A stretch of 64,000 nt of DNA from Clostridium sp. CF012 (GTDB lineage: Bacteria; Bacillota; Clostridia; Clostridiales; Clostridiaceae), in NCBI RefSeq assembly GCF_018861755.1, contig NZ_JAHLEF010000027.1, positions 1 to 64,000 of the forward strand, read 5' to 3'. Under the pieces are notes generated by a model. That model saw only the letters and a list, made by a program, of their open reading frames with translations. It was not told the origin of the DNA and made no database searches. Positions 51,123-59,657 of the stretch are shown here, piece by piece. A program made the position numbers and the translations under genes. Every line of letters begins with the position of its first letter. Position 1 is the first letter of the stretch.

Positions 51123-52148
51123 TTAATATTTAAAGGAGTTTCGGGCGCTAAGCGTACTTTCTTTATCTTCCATAATATTTTCAATAGGTATTAAAGTTTC
51201 AACTTTTTCCTTAGAGATAACTTGTATATTATAAGAATCTTTAACTCGTACCCTTCCCTCTACTATACAAACTTTATCATCAGAGGCATAAGTAATGCTT
51301 ACAATATGGCTGCACTTCTCATAGTAGTGATACCTATTAAGCAAGTTTTCAGCAAATATTTGTTTTTCACTATTATACTCTTGTTTCCTATCTTCAAAAG
51401 TTATAGGTTCCTCCCACTTTTCTATAGATTCTTTTATAATATGTTTTGCATAATCTGAAAGCTGAGAATAAACCCAGTTGCTTAAATCATTAAGTATATT
51501 ATCATATTGGGTATCCTTTGAAATCTTTTTAATTCCAACAGTTAGTGCATATACCTGAGTAAGATTAAGTGGCATAAACACGGGATGTGCTGTAGAACTA
51601 TACTTAAACTCCTGCCTACCGTCACTGCTTCTTTCTCTATCTACTTCTATCTTTATCTTCTGATTTTGAAATTCGATTCCATTTTCAAGGGCATTCAAGT
51701 CTGGTCTAATATTTTTTTCATTTAACCAATAGTGTTCTTTAAGCATTTCCATTGTCTTTGGTGTTCCCTGTAGATATTTTATAATATCTAGTTGCCTTTC
51801 TATATCCGATCCAAAGGCCTTTCTATCTGGGCAGATTTCATCAAGCATAAAGCATGTATCATAATTTCTATTTAACCAGGTAAAATACAATTTTAACCGA
51901 TCATAACTTTTCCTTTTATCCTGGCAATGCCTCATTGTATTCTCCACCGCGTCTACAAGTATAATCCAATCAGAAGAATTCGGTTTTATATCTACCACAA
52001 ATTCATTGTCTTTTACCCTATCCTTTAATAAACTGTTAATGCTATTAAGAAAATTATTTTCCAGAAGCACAATGCATACTGCTTTTTCTTTTGAGTTCTT
52101 TATTGTACTTAGATATATTTCTATGCTTTGTTTCATTGTTGTCTTCAT
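51123..52148 (-). CDS. putative WYL-like regulator
   Basis: The 341-residue protein has a helical N-terminal half and a region around residues 150-200 (GTPKTMEMLKEHYWLNEKNI, RPDLNALENGIEFQNQKI) that resembles the winged-helix part of WYL/YafY-type regulators. A C-terminal beta-rich part follows (IVSITYASDDKVCIVEGRVR, IQVISKEKVETLIPIENI). The assignment is tentative. It lies upstream of the GGCT operon in the same direction, 46 bp away, so it could control or be cotranscribed with it. Confidence 0.5.
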   Translation of the reverse strand: MKTTMKQSIEIYLSTIKNSKEKAVCIVLLENNFLNSINSLLKDRVKDNEFVVDIKPNSSDWIILVDAVENTMRHCQDKRKSYDRLKLYFTWLNRNYDTCFMLDEICPDRKAFGSDIERQLDIIKYLQGTPKTMEMLKEHYWLNEKNIRPDLNALENGIEFQNQKIKIEVDRERSSDGRQEFKYSSTAHPVFMPLNLTQVYALTVGIKKISKDTQYDNILNDLSNWVYSQLSDYAKHIIKESIEKWEEPITFEDRKQEYNSEKQIFAENLLNRYHYYEKCSHIVSITYASDDKVCIVEGRVRVKDSYNIQVISKEKVETLIPIENIMEDKESTLSARNSFKY

Positions 52149-52179
52149 ATTCAGCCACCTTTTTCCATTTGTCCTGTTT

Positions 52180-52392
52180 TTACAAACATACTTGGTGATT
52201 CGAGCCTTTATTTACTTTACTTTGCTTTACTTTAAATTTTAACATTGCCTCATCGTTAGCGTAGAACATAAATGTCAAGCTCGTGCTTTCCTTTGGTACT
52301 TCGAAGGTAATTGTTCCCTCAGCTTCTCCATCAGCTGCAAGCTGTCCTTCACCTAATACCCTCCCTAAAGCTGTGAACGATTTCGGGTTCAA
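52180..52392 (-). pseudogene. lipoprotein domain fragment (DUF4352-like)
   Basis: The frame reads SFTALGRVLGEGQLAADGEA and GTITFEVPKESTSLTFMFYA, the same segment as the remnant at 45495-45590. The coding sense continues upstream (RKANFLYAY) to a stop, so the start at 52392 is probably not genuine. It is a piece of a duplicated lipoprotein gene without signal peptide. Confidence 0.6.
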
Positions 52393-52617
52393 TAAGCATA
52401 CAGAAAATTAGCTTTCCTATCAATAAAAAATATAGTGGAATTATTAGGTTAACTTTTGTTCTAGAGTTCCTCTTGTAGCCTCGGTTTCTATATTAGAACT
52501 AACTAAATTTAATAAGAAACTATCTGTACTCAACAATCCTTGAACTTTCTTCATTTGTTTTTCCATAATCATAAAATAAATGCGAATAATTTTTAACTGG
52601 TTGATAATTATTTCACG
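52393..52617. other. intergenic region
   Basis: No gene or strong structure seen. Confidence 0.4.
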
Positions 52618-54300
52618 TTATTTATATTTTTCACATTTTGCACATATAGACATTTGCGTTTTTAAATATTCTTCCATATACCCTTTTAAAGCTACACCTG
52701 ATATATTAGGACATTTTATATTATTGCTTATCTTTGCTTCAGAATAATTTTTTACTTCCATTAGATATTTTATGTGATTCCCTCTGCAATTTGCCATTTT
52801 ACTCGCATTTGCTTGTCCATCTGTTAATGAAGCATATTTACGACTATATTGCTTTCCAAGTTCTTCTTTAATATTTCTTTCAACTATCTCAGCCACTTCA
52901 TCATAAGTTAAACCATATTCACTTTTCAATTTTTCCAAATCCATATATTCATTTTTTAAATCTTGCCTTAACTTAAGTTCAATCTGGTTTGAAATCTCTT
53001 CTTTTCTTTGCGATAAGGATATATTCAACTCACTATTTTCTGTTTTTAAAGCATTTATTTCATTCTCTTTTTCTGTAATTAGTTTCTGAGACTCAAATTG
53101 AATTTTATTAATACTATCTTGCAAGTTTCTATTACATGTAGTAACACTTAAAATTTCCTTATCTTTTTTATTAATATCATCTACATACCTTTTCCCAATA
53201 TCACGCAAGGAATTTTGACAGAATTCTATGGTCTTATTCTTATACATAGAAACTTCATTCTGATACTCAGTTATATCAGTAATATGAGTAATATCTTTAA
53301 AATACAAGTATGCTATTACACAATAATCATCTTTTATAGTTATTGTATCAAGTACACTAGCCAATATTAATCTTCTTTTATGCTTATTTTTCTCTTCTAA
53401 CTCATTTACCTCTCCAGTAATTGGTATATACATAAATAGCAAATGATTATTACTATAATCTTTAAGGGCTAATAAGAACTCTGCATCTGCATGAAATGCG
53501 TAATACCCACTTATTTCATCTACTGAAGTTTGCTCAAGCATATTTATGATAGAACCACGTTTCTCTTTATTAGTACCGATTCTTTCATCAATTTCAGTTT
53601 TATCTAAGCCTTGAAGATTTAAGATGTCTATGTAGTTATTTGAAATATATGTTGCTCTATTTAAGTGATCGATTGTATATGCATTTATAATATTTTCTTC
53701 TAAAAAACCTACTTTTTTATATTCTATTGCTTTATCAATATGACTAACAGAAAGTAAGTTTTTCATAGTTTGTCCTTCAAAAATATATTGTTCAGTTCTT
53801 TGAATCGGGTTAGCATTAACACTATTCAATGGAGCTGCTAATAGATCAGCCCTCAATTTAGTGTTTTCCTCTCTATTGTAGGTATATATATCCTCATCTT
53901 TTAAAACCACGTATTTGTTTTCTTTACTCCAAAATTTTGAAACTGCAAACCTTTTCATTTCTCTATGGAGAGCGCTTTCATAAGTGTTTGCTCTAGGCTT
54001 TTCAAACTTAAAAATTTCTTTATACCCTTCATTTGAAGTTCTTAAGTTACAATCATGAGTATCATCATCCTCTTCTTTAAATTGTTTATGTGCAAAGTAT
54101 GGATTTTTCTTCATTCCGTCTCCCAAAGCACATATAAAGACTTCTTCTTTACATCCACAGCACCTTAACTTCACCTTATTAACTGGCGTATGATATAAGT
54201 AACTAGATATAACAGAACTATTACTCATTAACCAGTACTCTGGATAAATCTCTATCCATTCATTATTAATATAAGCTTCTGCTTTTTCCACTATGCTCAC
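52618..54300 (-). CDS. CoiA-like protein with coiled coil
   Basis: The 560-residue protein has an N-terminal zinc-binding part (LRCCGCKEEVFICALGDG, NPYFAHKQ) like CoiA-family competence proteins. A nuclease-like region follows, with an acidic residue in KLRADLLAAP and EGQTM (D...ExQ pattern of PD-(D/E)xK relatives). A long coiled coil occupies about residues 390-480, and the C-terminus ends with CAKCEKYK. CoiA assists natural DNA uptake and recombination; many CoiA-like proteins in accessory regions are uncharacterised and may act in defence or repair. The start follows GGGGGAGTG. It looks intact. Confidence 0.7.
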   Translation of the reverse strand: MSIVEKAEAYINNEWIEIYPEYWLMSNSSVISSYLYHTPVNKVKLRCCGCKEEVFICALGDGMKKNPYFAHKQFKEEDDDTHDCNLRTSNEGYKEIFKFEKPRANTYESALHREMKRFAVSKFWSKENKYVVLKDEDIYTYNREENTKLRADLLAAPLNSVNANPIQRTEQYIFEGQTMKNLLSVSHIDKAIEYKKVGFLEENIINAYTIDHLNRATYISNNYIDILNLQGLDKTEIDERIGTNKEKRGSIINMLEQTSVDEISGYYAFHADAEFLLALKDYSNNHLLFMYIPITGEVNELEEKNKHKRRLILASVLDTITIKDDYCVIAYLYFKDITHITDITEYQNEVSMYKNKTIEFCQNSLRDIGKRYVDDINKKDKEILSVTTCNRNLQDSINKIQFESQKLITEKENEINALKTENSELNISLSQRKEEISNQIELKLRQDLKNEYMDLEKLKSEYGLTYDEVAEIVERNIKEELGKQYSRKYASLTDGQANASKMANCRGNHIKYLMEVKNYSEAKISNNIKCPNISGVALKGYMEEYLKTQMSICAKCEKYK

Positions 54301-54410
54301 TCCCCCTCTTTATTACCAAGTTATCTATATTCCCTAGGCTAAGATCCAAAATCATATAATGCCTACCATTGGATTATTCTACTACCTAACTGTAACGGCC
54401 TTCTCCTCTG

Positions 54411-54430
54411 GTGCCACCCACGTGGCAAGT
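54411..54430 (-). repeat. dispersed palindromic repeat, copy e (shortened)
   Basis: GTGCCACCCACGTGGCAAGT; it lacks one TTGCCAC unit. Flanks match copy d (ACACATTGC and AGAGGAG). Confidence 0.8.
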
Positions 54431-54559
54431 CCTAAACACATTGCAATATCCCCATACGCCTTTGTTGTTATTTAAAAAGCTTCTTTAATACATCAAAAAC
54501 ACTAAAACTAGTACGATTATATACACTGTTAACTTTTGAATCTGGCTTCAAGTTTTTAT

Positions 54560-54640
54560 TTTAAAAAATTTTATTAATTCCACTCTATCACATTAGTATT
54601 GCTAAATTAGGGGAATACTGTCATATTTGAAATTAAAATG
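54560..54640 (-). repeat. duplicated helicase promoter region, copy 3
   Basis: Same sequence as 45160-45240 (TTCCACTCTATCACATTAG, GCTAAATTAGGGGAATACTG), here with no gene behind it. Confidence 0.75.
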
Positions 54641-54743
54641 AGGTTACCTGCTCACAACTATATGCGTTTACATATTTCTATGATTATATTTATATAGTAT
54701 CATTCTGCAAAGATAAAAATTTGTCTTGTAAAAATATAAAAAT

Positions 54744-54788
54744 AGAAAAGCTATTAAAAATGTTTATTACATTTTTAATAGCTTTTCT
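54744..54788 (-). terminator. 19-bp perfect terminator hairpin
   Basis: AGAAAAGCTATTAAAAATG (54744-54762) pairs completely with 54770-54788 around a 7-nt loop and is followed on the minus strand by T-rich sequence, 70 bp past the DUF3990 stop. Confidence 0.8.
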
Positions 54789-54858
54789 GGACATCTTCTA
54801 TTTTTTTATTAGCTTATATCTCTTTCTGATTTAGACATCCATCTTTAATCTCATCTTT

Positions 54859-55158
54859 TTAAATCTCATATAAATAGGAAGAACTTTCTCTATTATTTAA
54901 TACAAATAAAGCCCATTCTTTTGATGGCATTTCATATTCCTTTATATTTAAATTTTCATCTTTGGAAATGTCCTCCGACATACTTAACTCCGTAACTGTT
55001 GGAGTCCCTCCATAAATAGCTGCAACTCTCTTAGCCATCAATTCAGCTTGACTCCTTATTGTTGTGCAGTAGAACCCTTTACCAAAGTCTTTGTATGGTC
55101 TACATTTATTTAGGTCAATGTTTTGAATCATAATATTAGAACCATGATACAAAATCAT
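54859..55158 (-). CDS. DUF3990 protein, apparently truncated
   Basis: The product starts MILYHGSNIMIQNIDLNKCR and has PYKDFGKGFYCTTIRSQAEL, the conserved front of DUF3990 proteins, which have an ADP-ribosyltransferase-like fold (His in YHGS, Tyr in FYCTT). The usual length is about 150-170 residues; here it ends at 99, after NRESSSYLYEI, so the C-terminal third with the third conserved position is missing. It overlaps the DUF3791 gene by 4 bp. The pair is reminiscent of a toxin-antitoxin operon. It is possibly a pseudogene. Confidence 0.75.
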   Translation of the reverse strand: MILYHGSNIMIQNIDLNKCRPYKDFGKGFYCTTIRSQAELMAKRVAAIYGGTPTVTELSMSEDISKDENLNIKEYEMPSKEWALFVLNNRESSSYLYEI

Positions 55159-55391
55159 TGTATATTACCCCCATTATTTTTAGACACTATGATCATATCA
55201 TCTACAGCGTCATCGATGCTTAAAGTATGCTCTATTTCATAATTATCCAGCAAGAAATTAATAGCTTTATGCTCATTAAGATAATTAAAAGCTTCTTTTC
55301 CATTTATATTTAATCTATCTGCAAATTCATTAACACATACCACCATATATTTAACTATATTTAAATCTCTTTCTCTTAACATCTTAATCAC
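55155..55391 (-). CDS. DUF3791 protein
   Basis: The 78-residue protein (VKYMVVCVNEFADRLNINGK, EAFNYLNEHKAINFLLDNYE, HTLSIDDAVDDMIIV) matches DUF3791. It is regularly the upstream partner of DUF3990 and may be its antitoxin; that is inference from gene pairing. The stop overlaps the DUF3990 start. The alternative ATG at residue 4 is possible. Confidence 0.8.
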   Translation of the reverse strand: MIKMLRERDLNIVKYMVVCVNEFADRLNINGKEAFNYLNEHKAINFLLDNYEIEHTLSIDDAVDDMIIVSKNNGGNIQ

Positions 55392-55435
55392 TCTCCACTA
55401 TTAGTTTACCTACTATTATTATAGTCATTTTCTTA

Positions 55436-55747
55436 TTAAAAGAAACATTTACTACTCAGCCTACCATCTTTAAATACCAAAAGCCATAGTCCACTTTTAG
55501 TTTTTTTATCATTAACTTGAAATACAGACTTTTTATCAAACATGTCCATTAAGCTTTCTAATGATCTATATTTATTTTCACTATTGTCCCCACTATCCCT
55601 ATAAATCTTAAATTGTAATTCTGGCCTTGTATATTCTAATATAGTTTTTACATTTTCACGCCCCGCATCAAATTCCACTAAAATATCCTTTAATACATTA
55701 AGGGATGCAGTAGCTGTAAGTCCTAAAAGATTTATGCTAGGACAATA
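55436..55747 (-). pseudogene. RecQ-family helicase fragment, second copy
   Basis: The segment matches the RecQ pseudogene at 43640-43885 and reads without the frameshift: LGLTATASLNVLKDI at the 5' side, then VEFDAGRENVKTILEYTRPE and KYRSLESLMDMFDKKSVFQV. It breaks off after KTKSGLW. Both sides are unrelated sequence. It must come from a second, less damaged copy of the gene. Confidence 0.8.
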
Positions 55748-55780
55748 TAAAAATTTGCGTTGTAAAATCTCTTAAATTAA

Positions 55781-55819
55781 AAAAGCTATCAAAATGTTTA
55801 ATACATTTCGATAGCTTTT
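55781..55819. terminator. terminator-like hairpin
   Basis: AAAAGCTATC / GATAGCTTTT with an inner AAATGT/ACATTT pairing. It is a diverged copy of the hairpin at 54744-54788. Confidence 0.65.
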
Positions 55820-55961
55820 ATGAGTCAGGAGCCCTAGTATAAAATGGGACCATTTTGTTAAGGCTAAAGTAACTTAATTAGATTTGACAACTTTCTTAAC
55901 TAAGACTTAATTGCATAGAAATCAGTGGTTTCAGTGTATTAAAACATACTTCAGTTAATTA

Positions 55962-56003
55962 TTTAATTAGAATCTTTTTAAATTTAACAAAATTCTAATT
56001 AAA
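55962..56003. repeat. 12-bp perfect inverted repeat
   Basis: TTTAATTAGAAT / ATTCTAATTAAA with an 18-nt loop, 52 bp beyond the DUF6054 stop; possible terminator. Confidence 0.55.
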
Positions 56004-56054
56004 TTTAAATACGTTATCGCAACTCTATGTTGCAACTGAATAACTCAGTAAGAA

Positions 56055-56393
56055 TTATACCATCATTTCTTCTACACTTCTTTCTACTACTGCCACCATG
56101 TCATCTTCAGCACCGAGACTGAAGTTAAAAACAATACCTTTTCCTCCACCAGCACCGATTGCAGAAATAAAAACATCACTACCTGTGCCTACCACAGTAA
56201 GGCTTAAACTTGATCTATTGCCGTTCCTCATAAAATATTTATCATATACCCTAACTGCTACATTTGTGTCTCCATAATTGTAGTTGCTTTCATCAACTAA
56301 ATTCATAGTTATACCACTGCTACCAATATCATTTTCCAAATGATGAAGTGTTTCCTCAAATTGACCCCTAATAATCTTTTCATACTTTGCCAT
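56055..56393 (-). CDS. DUF6054 family protein
   Basis: The 112-residue protein starts MAKYEKIIRGQFEETLHHLE and has the Tyr/Gly-rich strands VAVRVYDKYFMRNGNRSSL and VFISAIGAGGGKGIVFN typical of DUF6054. Function unknown. AGGGAGG precedes the ATG. The last 72 bp of the gene region are exactly repeated at 62496-62567. Confidence 0.8.
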   Translation of the reverse strand: MAKYEKIIRGQFEETLHHLENDIGSSGITMNLVDESNYNYGDTNVAVRVYDKYFMRNGNRSSLSLTVVGTGSDVFISAIGAGGGKGIVFNFSLGAEDDMVAVVERSVEEMMV

Positions 56394-56476
56394 GCTACAT
56401 CCTCCCTAGTTTTAGTTCGTTTGATATTGGGTTACTACTTGTGTCGTTCGTTATGAATATTGTATATTATAACGCA

Positions 56477-56740
56477 TTAATGATTTGAGTATATCATATA
56501 CATAGCATAAGCAAATTGAATAATCACTATTAAAAAGAAACTGATAAACATTGTAGTTTTCTTTTGTTTATCAATATTTTCTCCATTCTCAATAATTCGT
56601 CTATTTACAATGGCTACTACCATTATTAACATTGTAACGGCATATGCCCTTTCGCTTATTGCATACATACACATAATGAAAGTAATTATATTTATAACAA
56701 CTACAGATATTACTGGGTTTTTACATATCATTGACTTCAT
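56477..56740 (-). CDS. small membrane protein, unknown function
   Basis: The 87-residue protein has three hydrophobic segments (VISVVVINIITFIMCMYAI, YAVTMLIMVVAIV, MFISFFLIVIIQFAYAMYMI). I set the start at 56740, behind GGGGGGAAAG; a longer in-frame start at 56794 lacks such a site. No family recognised. Confidence 0.6.
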   Translation of the reverse strand: MKSMICKNPVISVVVINIITFIMCMYAISERAYAVTMLIMVVAIVNRRIIENGENIDKQKKTTMFISFFLIVIIQFAYAMYMIYSNH

Positions 56741-56790
56741 AATCTTTCCCCCCACTAATTCACAATATTTTACAAATTCGACACAACTCT

Positions 56791-56904
56791 TCAACTGAAA
56801 AACGCCTTAAGATATCCTTTATATGCCTTACACCTATCAAGTTTTTCACATCTTTTGTACTTTCCATTATAGACACAACCTTTACAGTTGGTTATGATGG
56901 ACTT
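56791..56904 (-). pseudogene. Cys-motif fragment, no start codon
   Basis: One minus-strand frame reads NCKGCVYNGKYKRCEKLDRC and ends KAFFS. The spacing CxxCxY...RC...C is that of small zinc-binding Clostridium proteins. A stop lies directly upstream and no start is available, so it is a remnant. Confidence 0.4.
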
Positions 56905-57025
56905 TTAGAAAGATGCGACATAACTTAAGATAAAACTATGTTATTCAAACCCTACAAACTGGAATTTGTTATTTCCAGTTTAGGTTTCTCGTTAGAAACA
57001 ATAGTGGATAGGCAGTCAATTTTAC

Positions 57026-57991
57026 TTACTTTCGCACTGGTCTGATATACTTAAAAAACCGTTCCGGATTATGATAAAGGTAAATTATTCTACCAGGGGA
57101 AGTATCAAAGCAGTAGCCAGTGCCTGCAAAATCAAAAGTTGCCATTGCCTTTTCAATTGTTTCCTCTACACTACAATTTTCCTGCTCATAATCAAATGGC
57201 CCATGTTCAAAAATAATATACTCGGCTTCGGGAACATCAATCATAAGCATTTGTGGTGGTACTTCGCCTTTATAATCAAAAGAAAGACGTGTACCGTAAC
57301 ACTCTGTGCGTGGAATACCCCAATCACAGAGTCTGCCGTCCGGGTCGTTAATGTACGCCATAATCTGACCGCTGCCGCTGTTAGACTCGTTCCCACCATC
57401 GTCATCCAATTTGCCCTTGATACTATCGAGTAAGCCGCAAATTGTTTCACAGTCCTGTGCCGGAATAAGACTTTGCTTTTGCCAAAAATCCCAATACCCA
57501 TTACTCTCATAGTTTTTAATGTGCAAAAATTTGTGTGCGGGAATGGTTACAAAATAAATTTTAACATCATCTGTAGATTTCATCATACCAATCTCTCCTA
57601 ATCCTAAAAAGTAGCGGTCGAAAGGGTTTATTTTTGTACGAAGAACGACAGGCTTAGGCTTTTTTCTGTAATCACTTGGAGTTACACCATATGTTCCCTT
57701 GAAAGCTCTGGTAAAAGCTTCATGTGATGAAAAACTATAATTATAAGCAATATCCAAAAGGCTTTTTTCACTATCCCGAACCTCTTTTAGTGCAAAGGCT
57801 AATTTCCTATGCCGCAGATAATCCCTAAATTGCATACCCGATATTTCTTTGAATTTTCTCGTTGTATAAAATTCAGAATAACCCAACCTGCGAGAAAGAA
57901 AGCGTAGTGTCAAGGCTTCACCATTATAATTTTTTATACATTTGTCAATTTCATCAACGATTATTTGAATTTGCTTCTTCCACTCGTACAT
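57026..57991 (-). CDS. AraC-family regulator with GyrI-like effector domain
   Basis: The 321-residue protein has two AraC HTH motifs in the N-terminal 110 residues (LTLRFLSRRLGYSEFYTTRK, LLDIAYNYSFSSHEAFTRAF, then YGVTPSDYRK) and a C-terminal GyrI-like ligand-binding domain (EYIIFEHGPFDYEQENCSVE near the end). It should activate genes in response to a small molecule, often a drug. The ATG at 57991 follows GAGGTG; a GTG at 58003 is less likely. No obvious target is adjacent. Confidence 0.88.
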   Translation of the reverse strand: MYEWKKQIQIIVDEIDKCIKNYNGEALTLRFLSRRLGYSEFYTTRKFKEISGMQFRDYLRHRKLAFALKEVRDSEKSLLDIAYNYSFSSHEAFTRAFKGTYGVTPSDYRKKPKPVVLRTKINPFDRYFLGLGEIGMMKSTDDVKIYFVTIPAHKFLHIKNYESNGYWDFWQKQSLIPAQDCETICGLLDSIKGKLDDDGGNESNSGSGQIMAYINDPDGRLCDWGIPRTECYGTRLSFDYKGEVPPQMLMIDVPEAEYIIFEHGPFDYEQENCSVEETIEKAMATFDFAGTGYCFDTSPGRIIYLYHNPERFFKYIRPVRK

Positions 57992-58003
57992 TCGTCTGTT
58001 CAC

Positions 58004-58240
58004 CTCGTTTCAATCACCCTACATTCATTATAAAGAAATAGAGAGATTACTGCTTGATTTTACTTGCTGTTATTTCATTTTTGTATTTTAAGTTCTGCAT
58101 CTTTGCGTCTGGACTACAATATGAGGTTTTTAATATCTCTATCATCGGGATTTCTTAATCTTAAATTTTCATCTATAAAAATAATTTGTGGTTGAATAAT
58201 CTCTTTAAAAACCATTTTATTTGCTACTCCTTCATTGACT
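58004..58240. other. intergenic region
   Basis: No gene or strong structure seen. Confidence 0.4.
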
Positions 58241-58900
58241 TTATTTTCTCTCTACAATTTCACCATTATTTTTCAAAATACTCTTTCCTGGAATATAACC
58301 TCTTACAGAACTTAATGGATAAACAATACTATCTTTTCCTATTACTGTCCCTGGGTTTAAAACCGAATTACATCCTACTTCCGATAAATCGCCTACAATA
58401 GCACCAAATTTCCTTAAACCAGTTTCAATAATATCTGTACCATATTTTAATTTTACTAATGTTCCATCGGATTTTAAATTGGAGGTTATTGCACCTGCTC
58501 CCAAATGGGCTTTATACCCTAATATTGAATCACCAACATAATTGTAATGGGGAACCTGCACTTTATTAAAGAGGATTGAATTTTTAATTTCAGTGGAGTT
58601 TCCAACTACAACATCATTACCAATGATAACATTGTCTCTAACGTAAGCGGAATGCCTGATTTCGCAATTATAACCGATAATCGCTGGACCGTTTATAAGA
58701 ACACTCTTTTCGATAGTAGTACCTTTGCCAACCCATACAAATTCCTCTATTCTTTCAAAATCAGTTGGCAGATTTTTTGCGTATTCAAAAATAAAATTCT
58801 TAATTTTTGTTAGAGCTTCCCAAGGGTACTTAACCCCTTCAAATATGGCTTTTGCATCTAATTCTTCAATGTTTAATAGTTCGTTTACAGAAACTTTCAT
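58241..58900 (-). CDS. left-handed beta-helix (hexapeptide) protein
   Basis: The 219-residue protein consists of a short N-terminal helical part and hexapeptide repeats (IIGYNCEIRHSAYVRDNVII, VVGNSTEIKNSILF, AIVGDLSEVGCNSVLNPGTV, IGKDSIVYPLSSVRGYIPGK). It resembles the C-terminal acyltransferase half of GlmU-type sugar nucleotide enzymes and related UDP-GlcNAc pyrophosphorylase-like proteins; no nucleotidyltransferase half is present. It probably acylates an amino sugar. GGAGGA precedes the ATG. Confidence 0.8.
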   Translation of the reverse strand: MKVSVNELLNIEELDAKAIFEGVKYPWEALTKIKNFIFEYAKNLPTDFERIEEFVWVGKGTTIEKSVLINGPAIIGYNCEIRHSAYVRDNVIIGNDVVVGNSTEIKNSILFNKVQVPHYNYVGDSILGYKAHLGAGAITSNLKSDGTLVKLKYGTDIIETGLRKFGAIVGDLSEVGCNSVLNPGTVIGKDSIVYPLSSVRGYIPGKSILKNNGEIVERK

Positions 58901-59010
58901 TCTAATCCTCCTCTATTTTATTTCGTCATATATTACAGTTGCGTACTATAAGAAGAGTGTGACCTAAATAATATATTCATTTTCATTATAGTAATATTAA
59001 AATTGCATTT

Positions 59011-59190
59011 TCATTTCTGATTTTTCGTTACGGCATATTTAACAATTTCTCTTATATATGCCGTTGTATATGATTTATCTCGCATAGAATTATGTTCATA
59101 AACTATATAATAATTTGCATTAATTGTAGATAGTCTTTTAAGACTAATATATCTATTTAAATCCTGATTATGACTATATATAATAGATTT
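59011..59190 (-). pseudogene. possible LysR-type regulator tail
   Basis: A minus-strand frame ending at 59011 reads NRYISLKRLSTINANYYIVY and TTAYIREIVKYAV, similar to the last strand and helix of LysR effector domains. Upstream are stops and no start. It is likely the last 55 or so codons of a deleted regulator gene. Confidence 0.35.
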
Positions 59191-59206
59191 TTACTATATA
59201 CTCAAG

Positions 59207-59608
59207 TTAATGTTTTGTAATTTTTCCTTTATAAATAATAAATACAAATGTAATTATTGATAATAATAACCCTACACTTCTAGATATTCTCAGATTAGTT
59301 GGGTACATGTATGAGTATGCATCTACAACTAAATATATTAAAGAAATAGTAAATATCAAGACTATTATTAATACTTTATTTTTATCTATCGTTTTATTTC
59401 TAAGATAAAAATATATTATTATAAAAATTAATAATGAGAATGAAGATGCACGTATACAATCCGAATCCATTATGAGATAAACAATATTAGGATATCCACT
59501 TGCAATTCCTTTGTAGAATATAAACTCCAGTAGTTTTAAAACAAAGATAATAATATACATTATTAATTCCACAAGAACAGGTCTAGCTTCCCCTACTACC
59601 TTTTTCAA
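59207..59608 (-). CDS. membrane protein with four hydrophobic segments
   Basis: The 133-residue protein has segments at about 13-33, 55-70, 76-97 and 105-127. It starts with TTG behind GGAGATG. It lies 49 bp downstream of the anti-sigma gene in the same direction, so it is probably the third gene of the ECF operon. Family not recognised. Confidence 0.6.
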   Translation of the reverse strand: MKKVVGEARPVLVELIMYIIIFVLKLLEFIFYKGIASGYPNIVYLIMDSDCIRASSFSLLIFIIIYFYLRNKTIDKNKVLIIVLIFTISLIYLVVDAYSYMYPTNLRISRSVGLLLSIITFVFIIYKGKITKH

Positions 59609-59657
59609 AAAATCATCTCCATATTAAAATTTAATAATACTTATAGGTAATATGGGT

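Larger units (their letters stand above)
54301..54743. other. patchwork of duplicated fragments, no intact gene
   Basis: In order: repeat copy e (54411-54430), the C-terminal codons of a second copy of the 67-residue protein (about 54465-54535, reading YNRTSFSVFDVLKKLF), a third copy of the helicase promoter region (54560-54640), then the duplicated leader of a hairpin. Confidence 0.7.
55748..56054. other. intergenic region with hairpins
   Basis: No gene. It begins with AAAAATTTGCGTTGTAAAAT, nearly the same as the leader of the hairpin at 54744, followed by its own hairpin, then by the inverted repeat at 55962. Confidence 0.5.

Noticed and set aside
45096-54430. CRISPR or REP array from the CCACGTGG repeats
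   Set aside because: Copies are kilobases apart and adjoin different genes; no spacer structure.
57241-57510. Minus-strand ORF in another frame within the AraC gene
   Set aside because: It overlaps conserved GyrI-like sequence in the main frame and lacks a ribosome binding site.
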